Below the pieces are notes generated by a model. It searched no databases, was not told the origin of the DNA, and saw only the letters and a list, made by a program, of their open reading frames with translations. A stretch of 64,000 nt of DNA from positions 1-64,000 of the forward strand of contig NW_019174036.1 in assembly GCF_001642475.1 (NCBI RefSeq), written 5' to 3'. Source of the DNA: Fonsecaea monophora. Its lineage: Eukaryota > Ascomycota > Eurotiomycetes > Chaetothyriales > Herpotrichiellaceae. Position numbers and translations under genes: made by a program. Shown here one piece after another: positions 51,490-61,799 of the stretch; the stretch's first letter is position 1, and each line of letters begins with the position of its first letter.

Positions 51490-54400
51490 ATGGATGAAAC
51501 ACCTCATCCTCTCAAAACGCCTCAAGGCGATCGTGTTCAGCTCGAACTATCCACGGTCCCCGAACAGGAATCACAATCAAATCCTACACCCGCCCCGCCA
51601 CCGCTACCGTCGAAAGCGCTGACGACGTCTGCGGTGCTCGATGCTACACTCAAGTTCTTTGCGAATGCGAGCAATGAAACTCTGGGGGCCTGCGCGGTAG
51701 GCCTCTGCGCCTCTACATACCTGGTCTTAGGGAGAGTTGGTCTAGTCCTCATTGGCGCAGTTGGCGGCGTTGTCCTTCATGCCACTTGGGAAAATCAGTA
51801 TGGGGGGAAAGCGGACGGTGACAATCAAGAGATCAACAGGAGGAGGAAAGAGCTGGGCATTGAAGTAGCGCAGAGAGTGCTGGACTGGCGAGACAAGAGA
51901 CAGAAGCCCGAGAACGAAGAGGACTATAGTCCCGGCGACTCCAAAGTCGATCTGAAGACGCTGGATTACTCTGATTTTGAGCCTGAAACAAGAGTCGCTC
52001 TCACCCAGCTGACCGATGCTGTTATAAGAGACTACGTCGAATGGTGGTATAGTCCGCTTCTTCCCAGAGACCAGTCTTTTCCCGCGAGGTGCAGACAGAC
52101 CTTTAGCAGCTTCGTCGTCTCCTTCTCCAACCATCTTTCGCGCAAACGGACTGCCGATCCGGTCCTCGATTTCTTTGCCAATTCGACTTCCATCATTATT
52201 GTCTTCTTGAACGAGCTCTCCACCGCCCTCAAGGCGTCGTCTAATCAGGATGCAGAGACTGCCGTGACAACCTACCTACAATTCCAGCCGGACAGCAATT
52301 TGGCCAATGTTCTCAGCAGGGAGCAGCAAGAACGCAAGCTCAACCTCGTGGCGGACGATATCCTACAGAACTTTCTCGAGCCGAAGTCGTATAATTGTCC
52401 TCCAGTCAAAACCTTCCTTCGAGAAGTTCTAGCAGGACTGGTGCTAGAGACTACCGTGGATATGTGCTCGAAACCGGAGTTTATCAATGGCTGGATTGTT
52501 TCCTTGTTGCAGGACGGTGAACCCGAACTCATGAATGCTATCGATGCTGGCGTTGAAGACATGAATGAAGCTATGTCGCACGCGAAGGAGAATGTTGATA
52601 ACGGCAAAGTCCACGATCGTCGGATGAGTAGGGCTGAAGAAGCAATGCAAGAGGCCATGCGGGAAGCTCAGAGACTGAACGAGATGATTGCTGAGGACGA
52701 AGCCAGGCGAAAACGCGGACTGGGCCCAAGCGAACCTGAAGAAACCAGTTCGGTAGCCACCAATGATGTTGGAATGGCGACACCAAGCTCCTCAGGTAGT
52801 GATCGGAATCGACAAGGAGAACAATCTTTGGACACATCGTTAGTCTTCGACAACGACGGCAATGCCTATGAGTCCTCAACTCCGAGTCCCAGCAAAGAAC
52901 AAGAATCCTTCACCAGCTTCGATCAGCTCGCGGAAACAGTACCAAACGTGCTACCACCTGTGTCGACCGCCCCGGCGCCCGTCGAAACCATGATGGCGGT
53001 TCCCTTGACACTGCACAACGCTTCAATTACGATTCTTGACCTTGGCGACATGAATGAACGAGCCGTGTTCCGCCAGAGACCGAACAATGAGTATTTGCTG
53101 CAAATAGAACCTGCATCGCATCGCTACCCTGGTTGGATGGTGTCTCGCAAGTACCCAGAGTTCGAGCCCCTTCACCAGACGTTAACCACAATTGCTCGCA
53201 TCTCAGGCGTGCCAGAATTTGGGCAAAAGTATCCAAACCTGCCCGCTTGGAAAGGCCAGACGAGTGCGACACTGTCTCAGAGCTTGGAGGCCTATCTGAG
53301 ATTTGTTGTCAAATATGAGCCATTGGCCGAGACGGAAGCTATGAAGAAATTCCTCGACAAAGAGACTGGTCTCCAAAAGGCACCTGCACAGAGCAAGAAT
53401 GTTCTGGTACAGGGAGGTGCTGCCTTGGAAAATGTTGGCAAGAACTTCATCAATGTTTTGGGACAGGGCGGCAAGAATATCGCTGGTGGCGGCAAGGCGG
53501 TGCTAGGAGGTGTACAAGGTGTCTTTGGAGCCGTGGCAACCGGAGTCGGCGGCGCACCCAAGCGGCTGATCACAGCAAGGCCAACACCGACAAGAAACCA
53601 TACAGGACAGTCCTCCATCTCAGTTTCACGATTGAGCCAGGACCTGCCGCGACAAAGCACCGACAGCGTTGAAGCCAAGCCACCCCCATTGCCCGCGAGA
53701 CCCAATGCTGGGGTCGCGATTCAGGAGGAAAATGCTCAATCGCCGATCAGCTTGATTGAATCGGGGCGTCAATCAGAAGAGATCCTGTCAATGCCACCAC
53801 CACCAAGTGTCATGTCGGACGACTACCAACCGATCACGCTCCCTAAACCAGAGACGCCACCACGACCTCGTCAAGACACCATCACGGCCATTCCATCAAT
53901 GCCTGCTGAGTCATTGAAACGGGCAGACTCTAGCTCTGCGCTCTCCACGAACAATGTGCCAGCACAGACATCGTCGCGACGAGCGAAGAAGGATATTCCA
54001 ATCTCGGAGGAAGAAACGCGCATCCTGATAGAACTCTTCTTCGCTATCCTCACGGAGCTCTACTCTCTCTCGGGTGCGTGGTCCATCCGGTTGTCCCTCC
54101 TGGGGGCAGCGAAGACGTTCCTCCTCCGTCCAAACAATCCCCAGCTCGAGTCCATACGTGTGTTACTTCAGGAAAGTGTGCTCGACGCCAATTTCTCCGA
54201 TAAGGGAGTGGCGACACATATCAATACTCTGCGATACAACACTCTCCCAACTACGGAAGAGAGGTCCACTTGGCCCAAAGAGTTGGCTGCTGAAGAGAAG
54301 GAGAAGCTACGGGTGAAAGCAAGGAAACTGCTTGTTGAGAGAGGTATGCCACAGGCTTTGACCAGTGTGATGGGCACCGCTGCCAGTGGAGAAGCGCTGG

Positions 54401-54492
54401 GGAAAGTGTTCGACTGCTTGCAAATGGAAAATGTGGCTAGAGGGTTGATCTTTGCGCTCTTGTTGCAGGCTATCAGGGCTACAACGCAGTAG
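51490..54492 (+). CDS. PXA-PX-Nexin_C sorting nexin-like protein (Mdm1/SNX13/14/19 family)
   Basis: 1000 aa, single exon. Residues about 60-100 form two hydrophobic segments (ACAVGLCASTYLVLGRVGLVLIGAVGGVVL), an ER-type anchor. PXA domain about 155-355 (LTDAVIRDYVEWWYSPLLPRDQSFP, FLREVLAGLVLETTVDMCSKPEFIN). A Met/Ala/Glu-rich helix follows (AEEAMQEAMREAQRLNEMI). PX domain about 500-625 (EYLLQIEPASHRYPGWMVSRKYPEFEPLHQTL, FGQKYPNLPAWKG). Nexin_C lies at about 840-990. No RGS domain is seen, unlike animal SNX13/14. Relatives tether ER to vacuole/endosome or lipid droplets. The start is the ATG of MDETPHPL. Confidence 0.9.
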   Translation: MDETPHPLKTPQGDRVQLELSTVPEQESQSNPTPAPPPLPSKALTTSAVLDATLKFFANASNETLGACAVGLCASTYLVLGRVGLVLIGAVGGVVLHATWENQYGGKADGDNQEINRRRKELGIEVAQRVLDWRDKRQKPENEEDYSPGDSKVDLKTLDYSDFEPETRVALTQLTDAVIRDYVEWWYSPLLPRDQSFPARCRQTFSSFVVSFSNHLSRKRTADPVLDFFANSTSIIIVFLNELSTALKASSNQDAETAVTTYLQFQPDSNLANVLSREQQERKLNLVADDILQNFLEPKSYNCPPVKTFLREVLAGLVLETTVDMCSKPEFINGWIVSLLQDGEPELMNAIDAGVEDMNEAMSHAKENVDNGKVHDRRMSRAEEAMQEAMREAQRLNEMIAEDEARRKRGLGPSEPEETSSVATNDVGMATPSSSGSDRNRQGEQSLDTSLVFDNDGNAYESSTPSPSKEQESFTSFDQLAETVPNVLPPVSTAPAPVETMMAVPLTLHNASITILDLGDMNERAVFRQRPNNEYLLQIEPASHRYPGWMVSRKYPEFEPLHQTLTTIARISGVPEFGQKYPNLPAWKGQTSATLSQSLEAYLRFVVKYEPLAETEAMKKFLDKETGLQKAPAQSKNVLVQGGAALENVGKNFINVLGQGGKNIAGGGKAVLGGVQGVFGAVATGVGGAPKRLITARPTPTRNHTGQSSISVSRLSQDLPRQSTDSVEAKPPPLPARPNAGVAIQEENAQSPISLIESGRQSEEILSMPPPPSVMSDDYQPITLPKPETPPRPRQDTITAIPSMPAESLKRADSSSALSTNNVPAQTSSRRAKKDIPISEEETRILIELFFAILTELYSLSGAWSIRLSLLGAAKTFLLRPNNPQLESIRVLLQESVLDANFSDKGVATHINTLRYNTLPTTEERSTWPKELAAEEKEKLRVKARKLLVERGMPQALTSVMGTAASGEALGKVFDCLQMENVARGLIFALLLQAIRATTQ

Positions 54493-54824
54493 ATGAGATT
54501 CACTAGGCTCAGGCACAATGAGAGACACGACCAAAAATGTGATACCAACATGTTTGTACAATATGGCAATGGAAACTGAGTTGTTTGGATGGAGCTGGAC
54601 TGGTGTTTTCTTTGCAGGAGTAGTTTTTGACTCTTTGGTGGCCGGCGAGACAACAGTCATGATATAGCGCTGGAGAAACGATGAATGACACGACTGAAGT
54701 AATTGTCTAATGCTCTGGTTATACCATGTCAGATGACAGTAAATGGCTCGATGCATTACACTTCGCTTGGAGGTGATTGAGGCCGTTCAGACAATTTTTT
54801 TCTCTTCGTCGTCATCTGCAGCAG

Positions 54825-54829
54825 CCAAT
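54825..54829 (+). promoter_or_regulatory. CCAAT box upstream of HIS7
   Basis: CCAAT within GCAGCCAATGA, 10 bp before the TGACTCA element; possible HAP/CBC-complex site. Confidence 0.4.
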
Positions 54830-54838
54830 GAAAATGCG

Positions 54839-54845
54839 TGACTCA
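54839..54845. promoter_or_regulatory. TGACTCA cross-pathway-control element (Gcn4/CPC1/CpcA) of HIS7
   Basis: Perfect 7-bp palindromic bZIP site 286 bp upstream of the HIS7 start. Gcn4-type regulators induce amino-acid biosynthesis genes, including HIS genes, through this exact site. Confidence 0.65.
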
Positions 54846-55131
54846 CTTCCAAATTTGGCCGACGATTTTTATTCATTTTCCATCTCAACCTCAACCTGTC
54901 ATTGAATGATTCACATCCCACTCTGAGCTCCGACTACAATCCCCAGAAAAAAAAGCGACGTCGAGTTACTTTAGTTGAAACAGGCAACGAGATGGATCTA
55001 CCTTGAACAACAACCATCCAAATACTGCTTCCCGTACTGAGCCTGCCTGTCAGCCTCTTACCAAAACCCCGACTCGGGTTCCATTCTAGTCTATCCATTC
55101 GGGAGACAGGACTCCCCGGTCTACAGGGACG

Positions 55132-57441
55132 ATGCCTAAAGTCCACCTGCTCGACTACGTCGCGGGCAACATTCGCTCGTTGGTGAACGCCATTGAAAAG
55201 TGCGGATGGGAAGTTGAATGGATCCGGAGTCCTCAGGACGTTGAAAAGGCAGATGTAAGTGTTTGCAATCTCCAGTCTCGTGACTCTTGCTCTGTCGTTG
55301 TTGCTTTGCAGTACACGTGCAGGCCTTGCTTTATCCGACCTGCAGATATTGGGTTCTTCTGGCGATGTTGTATATCTTTAGCAAAGGAGTCACTCCTTCC
55401 AGGCCAGACGTCGAGGTGCCAGTGCTAGTTGAAGTCCAGATATACAAGACTCTTCGTGTTGGAGGCTGTTGGCTGAACTTAGGACTCGGCGCTGCTATAT
55501 GATCCGCTTGCTGGTTCCGGCGGACTAACTTCTGCCTCTCGTCTCATTTGCCTTCTCACCTGTACTCAATGTACCTCATACTGGCCGAGTCTGACCTTCC
55601 TCCCACTTCTCCAAACAGAAAATCATCCTCCCAGGTGTTGGCCACTTTGGTCATTGCCTAACCTCTCTCTCCACGGCAGGCTATCTCCCCGCCATTCAAG
55701 CCCACATATCCAGCGGCAAGCCTTTCTTCGGCATCTGTGTGGGTCTTCAAGCGCTGTTCACCGGCTCAGAAGAGGCACCTAATGTCTCGGGTCTCAATAT
55801 CATTCCTACATCACTCAAACGCTTCTCAGCCGACAACGCAGACGGCTCGAAGAAGTCTGTGCCTTGTATAGGCTGGAACGATGCTTCGACGTTGCACCCT
55901 GACCTAGATCCCACCCACTCGACCTCGCCAGGGAAAGGAAGAAGTTTTTACGGTCTTAACCAAGGAAGTAAGTACTACTATGTGCATAGCTACTTCGCAC
56001 CCTATGTGCCCGGTGAGCTAGAGGCGAGTGGATGGGTCGTCGCCACGGCTACCTACGGCGACGAGACGTATGTGGGGGCTATCGGGAAGGGGAACGTGTT
56101 TGCGACGCAATTCCACCCCGAGAAATCCGGCGCGGCTGGTCTGAGAGTGATCAAAGCCTTTCTTGAGGGCAACACCTGGTCGGATCCAGTCATTGCATCC
56201 ATATCCGGAACCAACTCGACCGCAAATGGAGCGCCGTCACCTCTGGCAGGGAGGTCTGATGGAGGAAAAAACGGTCTGACCCGACGTATCATCGCCTGTC
56301 TGGATGTCCGCACCAACGATCAGGGCGACCTCGTCGTAACCAAGGGCGACCAGTACGACGTGCGGGAAAAATCCGACACGTCGGCCACGGGGCCGGGACA
56401 AGTCCGCAACCTAGGCAAGCCGGTCGATATGGCGCGTCGTTACTACGAGCAGGGGGCAGACGAAATCACCTTTCTCAACATCACGAGTTTCCGCGACTGC
56501 CCGATCACGGACCTGCCGATGCTGGAGATTCTGCGGCGGACGAGCGAGACCGTCTTCGTGCCGCTCACGATCGGCGGCGGGATCCGAGACATGACGGACC
56601 CCGTCACGGGCAAGAACGTGTCGGCGCTCGACGTCGCGAAACTGTACTTTGCCTCGGGCGCCGACAAGGTGTCGATCGGGTCCGACGCCGTGCTGGCAGC
56701 TGAGGAGTACCACTCCGGCGGCCGCCTCATGGGGAAAACATCCATCGAGACCATCTCGGCGGCGTACGGCGCGCAAGCCGTCGTCGTGAGCGTCGACCCG
56801 AAACGCGTCTTTGTCTCCTCCCCGTCCGAGACGACCCACCACACCGTGCGCACGGCCTTCCCGGACGCCGACGGCCGCGAGTACGTCTGGTACGCGTGCA
56901 CGATCAAGGGCGGGCGCGAGACGCGCGACCTCGACGTCGTCCAGCTGTGCACCGCCGTCCAGGCCCTCGGGGCCGGCGAGATCCTGCTCAACGCCATCGA
57001 CCGCGACGGCAGTAACCGCGGCTACGACCTCGAGCTGATCGACATGGTCAAGGCCGCCGTCGGTGTGCCTGTCATCGCGTCCTCGGGCGCCGGCGTCCCC
57101 GCCCACTTCGAGGAGGTCTTTCGCAAGACTAACGTGGACGCAGCTCTGGGTGCTGGCATGGTGAGTTTTCTCCCCTGCTTCTATTTCTCTATCATCATAG
57201 TCATCACTCACCACTCCCTTGCCCGCTTCTGTGTCGCCTTGTTCCTAGCCACTATCCCCTTTCTCTGCGTCTGCAACCCACCCTTTTAAAATTCGAATTG
57301 GAGATATCCGCTTACTGACCTTCAAACCCGCCCTGCTCTTCCCGCGCCACACAGTTCCATCGGGGCGAATACACCGTCGCGCAAGTCAAAGAACATCTCG
57401 GCCAGACGGGCCTTCTGGTTCGGCCGTTTGAGAAGTTTTGA
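55132..57441 (+). CDS. HIS7: imidazole glycerol phosphate synthase, fused glutaminase-cyclase
   Basis: Fifth step of histidine synthesis: makes IGP and AICAR using glutamine. Three exons, 55132-55254, 55619-57160 and 57355-57441, give 583 aa. The glutaminase domain (1-220) has the nucleophile Cys 81 in GICVGLQALF, and His 207 and Glu 209 in QFHPEKSG. The cyclase barrel (about 245-583) starts LTRRIIACLDVRTNDQGDLVVTKGDQYDV and has the phosphate loops TIGGGIRDM and IASSGAGVP. The last exon codes FHRGEYTVAQVKEHL. Fused HisHF is the fungal and plant arrangement. The first intron is 364 bp, far longer than others here, and yeast comparison suggests no missing exon. The cyclase part is strongly GC-rich. 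An upstream TGACTCA suggests amino-acid-starvation control. Confidence 0.95.
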
Positions 57442-58367
57442 GACAGACAGACCGATCGGCCCGGCCTCGCTCGCTCGCTCGCTCCCTTGCTCCCTTGCCG
57501 TGCAAGCCGACATGGGTTTTTCACCACCCATAGATATCTAGCAACTAGATGGAACTTGGATTGTCCTTGTGCCTGGTATTATGACAACTAGAGACACCGG
57601 CGAGAAGAGGGAAAAGGGACATGAAAGTTGTGCATAAACAAGCGGGAAGAAATAGATTCTATTTGAATATCTCGTCTACTGCTTTGCTCGCCTCGTATGC
57701 CATGCCATATTATAGAACGCCTCTGCTATGCAATTCAGCGTGGAAAGGAATCGACGCAACAGAATTGATGATGCTTGGATAGTGGCTGTGACGCTGTCGT
57801 CAATCGCGGCAAAATCCGCCGGGGTATGTCGTTGGGCCTGCCAGAAACCATTGAATGGCATGCTCGTGTGCCCTCTTGGTCTGGGTCCCCCGATCCTGGC
57901 ACTTGAACCACTCCTTTCTCTCGCCGCACAGAGAAGGGCTTTCAGTGATCCAGTAGCAAATACCTCACATGATCAAATTCTAGCTCAGTCGTCCGTAGAC
58001 CGTGTAGTGATGTCCTGGATCGTTTGCTGCTTATACCGCAAATCACGAACAAGGCCTTCCTCCCACGACAGCCTAAGTTCGTAGCGCAGCGCTAGCTGCT
58101 TGTCGCTCGACTTCTTTGTGAAATAGTCGTGTGTCAATGGGAAACCACTCATAATAGGTATAGCCCAAAAGAAGATCCCGGGTATAGGATGAAGAATTGT
58201 AGCGACTGGCGTTCATAGGGCGCGAAGTGTTGAACCCTCCAAGACTAATGTGAGACGGATGGAACCGGCTTCTCGAATATCTCTACCGCCTTTCCGTAAC
58301 AGTCTGATACATCGACTTCTCGAAACTCAGGCTTGGTCATAAGTTGCCGAGCCCTGGTATTTTGCCT
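57442..58367 (-). other. intergenic region with unresolved minus-strand frames
   Basis: HIS7 3' flank, then several minus-strand frames with protein-like composition. 58340-58245 codes MTKPEFREVDVSDCYGKAVEIF, starting 28 bp after the acyltransferase stop. Two overlapping frames cover 58275-58000: one reads SLGGFNTSRPMNASRYNSSS, the other MSGFPLTHDYFTKKSSDKQL. 57861-57676 codes MPFNGFWQAQRHTPADFAAI followed by a hydrophobic helix. They could be exons of one small gene, but no set of splice sites convinced me. No family recognised. Confidence 0.35.
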
Positions 58368-59313
58368 TCACGAGTCCTTCTTGTTCTGTACAGTTCGTGA
58401 CTCCGAGTCTTTACCCATGGCTATGATGGCATTGAGCATCTTTTCACGAGTATCTTGTGTTAGTTTATCAACGTCCGCGGCCGTGAGGCCATTTGTAGGA
58501 ATGGGATCAAGAACTGTACAATGTGTTAGTTTGAGTCCGTAGTTCATGCACAATTTCCAGTCGAGCACTTAACCAACCTTTGACTCGGATTGTTCCTGCA
58601 TTGAACCTCTTAGCCTTGGGGCTCAACACACTGCTATAGTTCTCTGCCACGATCGGGACAATAGGTACACCACCCTGCACAGCTAGATGGAATGCCCCCT
58701 TCTTGAATGGGAGCAGCATCGGCTCCACCGAGTAACTTCTCGTTCCCTCGGGAAATATGACAACGCTCTGTCTCTTCTCCCGCATGGTCCTGGCAGCACC
58801 CTCGAAAGCCTTCAAGGCTGCACTTCTGTCCACCCGATCAATGAAAACGGTGCCCGAGAGCGTCATGAACCAGCCTAGGAAGGGGACGTTGCGGAGTGAC
58901 TTCTTGGCCGTGACAGAACAGTATTTTGGCCATATCCAGCCTAGTAGCAGTACATCAAGCTCTGTTTGGTGGTTGAGGATGAAGACGGCGGGGCGGGTGT
59001 TGTTTAGGATCTCGTAGCCGTTGTCCAAGATGTCGAATTTCACCCCCACTGTGTAGGTGCAGAGGTTCTTAAACGCTTTGGCGGTCGTCCATTGTGCATA
59101 TGCAAAATGTAGACCAAAGACTCGGAGGACAGCAGAGGAAATTGTGCCATACGCTGCGCAGGCTATGAGGCTCAGGTAGGCGGCCATGGTGCGCGCGACG
59201 AAGCCGAAGATTTTGGGAGGCTTCGGAAGATAGGTATAGAGAGCGAAGCAGGATAACATGGTGACGAAGTAGAAGCCTAGAAAATAGAGAATGTAGCGAA
59301 GGAGGAAGAACAT
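58368..59313 (-). CDS. SLC1: 1-acyl-sn-glycerol-3-phosphate acyltransferase (LPAAT)
   Basis: Makes phosphatidic acid from lysophosphatidic acid in ER/lipid-droplet membranes. Two exons, 59313-58578 and 58513-58368, give 293 aa. The N-terminus has hydrophobic segments at about 3-28 and 42-60. PlsC motifs: NHQTELD at 114-120, a KKSLRNVPFLGWFM block, FPEGTR at 187-192 and VPIVPIVAEN. The intron has donor GTTGGT and acceptor TACAG, and restores VKGVLDPIPTNGLTAADVDKL, the usual ending of fungal Slc1. Divergent from RAD52, 577 bp apart. Confidence 0.93.
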
Positions 59314-59890
59314 TTTGGTGGAGGGTAGGTATCGATCGGGCGGGTCGGCGAGGAAGCAGGACCTAGCTATGTATCTTGAAGGTGAGGAGCCACCAAGGCT
59401 GCTTCTTCGACGACTAGGGTAATGATAAAATGATTGTAGGTGGTCTCGAGGTCAGCGACATGAGGGTTACAAGATCAGAACCTTCAGTGTCATCTGCAGT
59501 AAATGGTCACAAGGTATGAATTTCTTCTCGTAGTTGGAGAATAGGGCGGGATGGTATTATGGGATGGTGCTCTCAATATTCAACCCCACACCCACAACTT
59601 TGGTCCCTCAGCAATTTTTTTGGTGGCCTCTCAACAGCGGGCAGCTGCGTCATATCAGATCGGTCTAGTGGGCGACACGTGACTACGACGCGCTCAAGCT
59701 ACAAGGCTGGCAAGGCTTACCCGAGTCACGTGGATTGGTGTTTCTCAGAGACATCCGACGCGATGGAGGCGGCGCGTTGAGGGAGCCTAGCTTGCATTCC
59801 CCCCTCCAATGTCAAATCACGACTCACCTATTCCTTATGCCATAGCAGAACAACTTCCTCCAGGCTAGATCCGTTCACTCTGTCACTGCG
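59314..59890. promoter_or_regulatory. divergent promoter region, SLC1 and RAD52
   Basis: 577 bp between divergent start codons. Two imperfect MluI-box-like hexamers, ACGCGC (59688-59693) and ACGCGA (59758-59763), lie 128-203 bp upstream of RAD52. No exact ACGCGT. Confidence 0.4.
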
Positions 59891-61546
59891 ATGCCTGCGT
59901 AAGGTCTTGTCTGATATGTTCTTAAAAAAAACAATTGCTAACTATCTGACAGTGTAGGTGACCAGCACAAGCCAAACGGCAGCACGACAGCCAACCCGTT
60001 CGAAGAGCGTCCGCCACGAATAACAGAATATACTGCTCAAGAGATTGCCACCCTGCAAAGTCGGCTAGACAAGCAATTAGGACCGGAGTATATCTCATCA
60101 CGCGCAGGACCAGGTGGCTCAAAAGTACACTACCTGGCAGCGGACAAGGCCATCAGTCTTGCCAACGAGGTTTTCGGCTTCAATGGCTGGAGCAGCTCCA
60201 TTCAAAATATACAGATCGATTTTGTCGACGAGAACCCTCAGACGGGCAAGATTTCTCTCGGTCTCTCCGTCATCGTGCGGGTAACGCTGAAAGACGGCTC
60301 CCACCACGAAGATATTGGTTACGGACAAATTGAGAACTGCAAAGGCAAAGCAGCAGCTTTTGAGAAGGCTAAAAAGGAGGGTACCACGGATGCATTGAAG
60401 AGGACTCTGAGAAATTTTGGCAATGTCTTGGGCAACTGCGTCTATGACAAGAGTTACTTGTCCAAGGTCACAAAGATGAAGGTGGGAAGCACCAAATGGG
60501 ACGAGGGCATGCTCCATCGACACGCAGACTTTGCACCTAAAAAGGCGCCAGAAGAGAGAAAGCCAATTGTCTCTACACACGCACAAGAAGAAACGCCTGA
60601 ATTTGAGGACAGTTTCGAGCTTGCAGACTTTGAAGAACTTGATTTTGATGGTGTCGACATGGGGCATCCAGATGAAGTCTCATTACCTGCGGAGCTGACA
60701 GATTCAACAAACAAGTCAGGTCTTTCGGCCTCAGAACGAATTCACCCACAGACTAGGGTTGATCTGATGACTACGCCATCCAAACCAGCAGCCAGAGCAA
60801 GCAGTGATCCTCGAGTGGCGCTCCCAAAGCCTGCCCAGACGCTTCCACCCACTTCTGTCATACCCCAACCTCTGCCCGGCCAGCGGCACCAAGCGGCACC
60901 AGTTCCTGTTGTAAAACCCTTGACAGGAGACTCTCGACCGCCTATTGACAATGTCTCTCGGGCAGCTTCACCTCTACCCCCCCACCATTTGCCTCCCCAG
61001 CAAGCAGGCCAAGGCGTTGGCTTTTATTCTGCCAGGGCTGCTGAAGTTCTGGATGAGAATAACAACGTGATTCCTGCTGCAGCGGCAACAGCACCCCGAT
61101 TCAACCCGCATGCTGAAAGTCCATCTATCCGCAAGACATCTGGGGTCAATCACAACAGGTCTATTCCCTTGAAACGAGACTTGACTCCAGATACCACCAA
61201 TCTCCGGACGAATGTCATCAATCCACAATCCGATCCGATGAGACGATTGGGTGCTCCTGGCCCCAGCGGACCGATTCCAGGCGCGCGAGGACCTAACATC
61301 TCTGCATACCGACCTCCCACGAGACGAGGACCTTTGGACTCAGGCCCTGGTCACGCACTGAGCTCAGTTGACCCCAGTGGAGTTGATCGCGTTTTGCAGG
61401 CAGCGAAGAGAACACCGCTAGGAGACGTGAGCAATGTGCAGCAGCATCATGTAACATCGATCACTGCCGACGGGGCTGATGCTAAGAGACAGCGGGTAGA
61501 CGGCACTGAGGAGGTGGTCACCGGGAATCCAAGGATTAGTGGATAG
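59891..61546 (+). CDS. RAD52: DNA recombination/repair protein RAD52
   Basis: Strand-annealing and recombination mediator acting with RPA and Rad51. Two exons, 59891-59898 (8 nt: MP plus two bases) and 59953-61546, give 533 aa. Conserved ring-forming domain about 25-190: ITEYTAQEIATLQSRLDKQLGPEYISSR, KVHYLAADKAISLANEVFGFNGWSSSI, IGYGQIENCKGKAAAFEKAKKEGTTDALKRTLRNFGN. After it come an acidic patch (EFEDSFELADFEELDFD) and a Pro/Ser-rich disordered C-terminal half ending in an NLS-like basic patch (DAKRQRVDG). The tiny first exon is required because no ATG precedes the conserved domain in its frame. Confidence 0.94.
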
Positions 61547-61799
61547 AGAGTGATGACCATCAAGAGAGGGAGGACTCTACCAAGTCAAGCACTTTGGCGC
61601 AGACTACTGCTGTGGTCGGCGATGGGAGTTGGCGGGTTGGAGGAGAGTGCATTTATGTGAAAAAGTCCCGCCTCTGGTTTTGGAGGCCGTCGTTCGAAAT
61701 CCCCCTTAGCGATCTTTTTTGCGCCTTTGCTTCGAGCGCGTAAATGACCGAATATTGTGATGATTATGTACCACACCTACATATGTAGATTGTAAGCTT
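61547..61799. other. convergent intergenic, nothing recognised
   Basis: 253 bp between the RAD52 stop and the stop of the DUF3433-like gene; 3' UTRs of both. Confidence 0.4.

Larger units (their letters stand above)
54493..55131. promoter_or_regulatory. PX gene 3' flank and HIS7 promoter
   Basis: 639 bp between two plus-strand genes. It holds a TGACTCA element and a CCAAT box (listed separately) in the HIS7-proximal half. Confidence 0.5.

Noticed and set aside
56411..57214. 267-codon open frame on the minus strand opposite HIS7
   Set aside because: It mirrors the GC-rich cyclase exon; high third-position GC keeps the opposite frame open. Composition is Val/Asp/Arg-heavy and there is no family motif.
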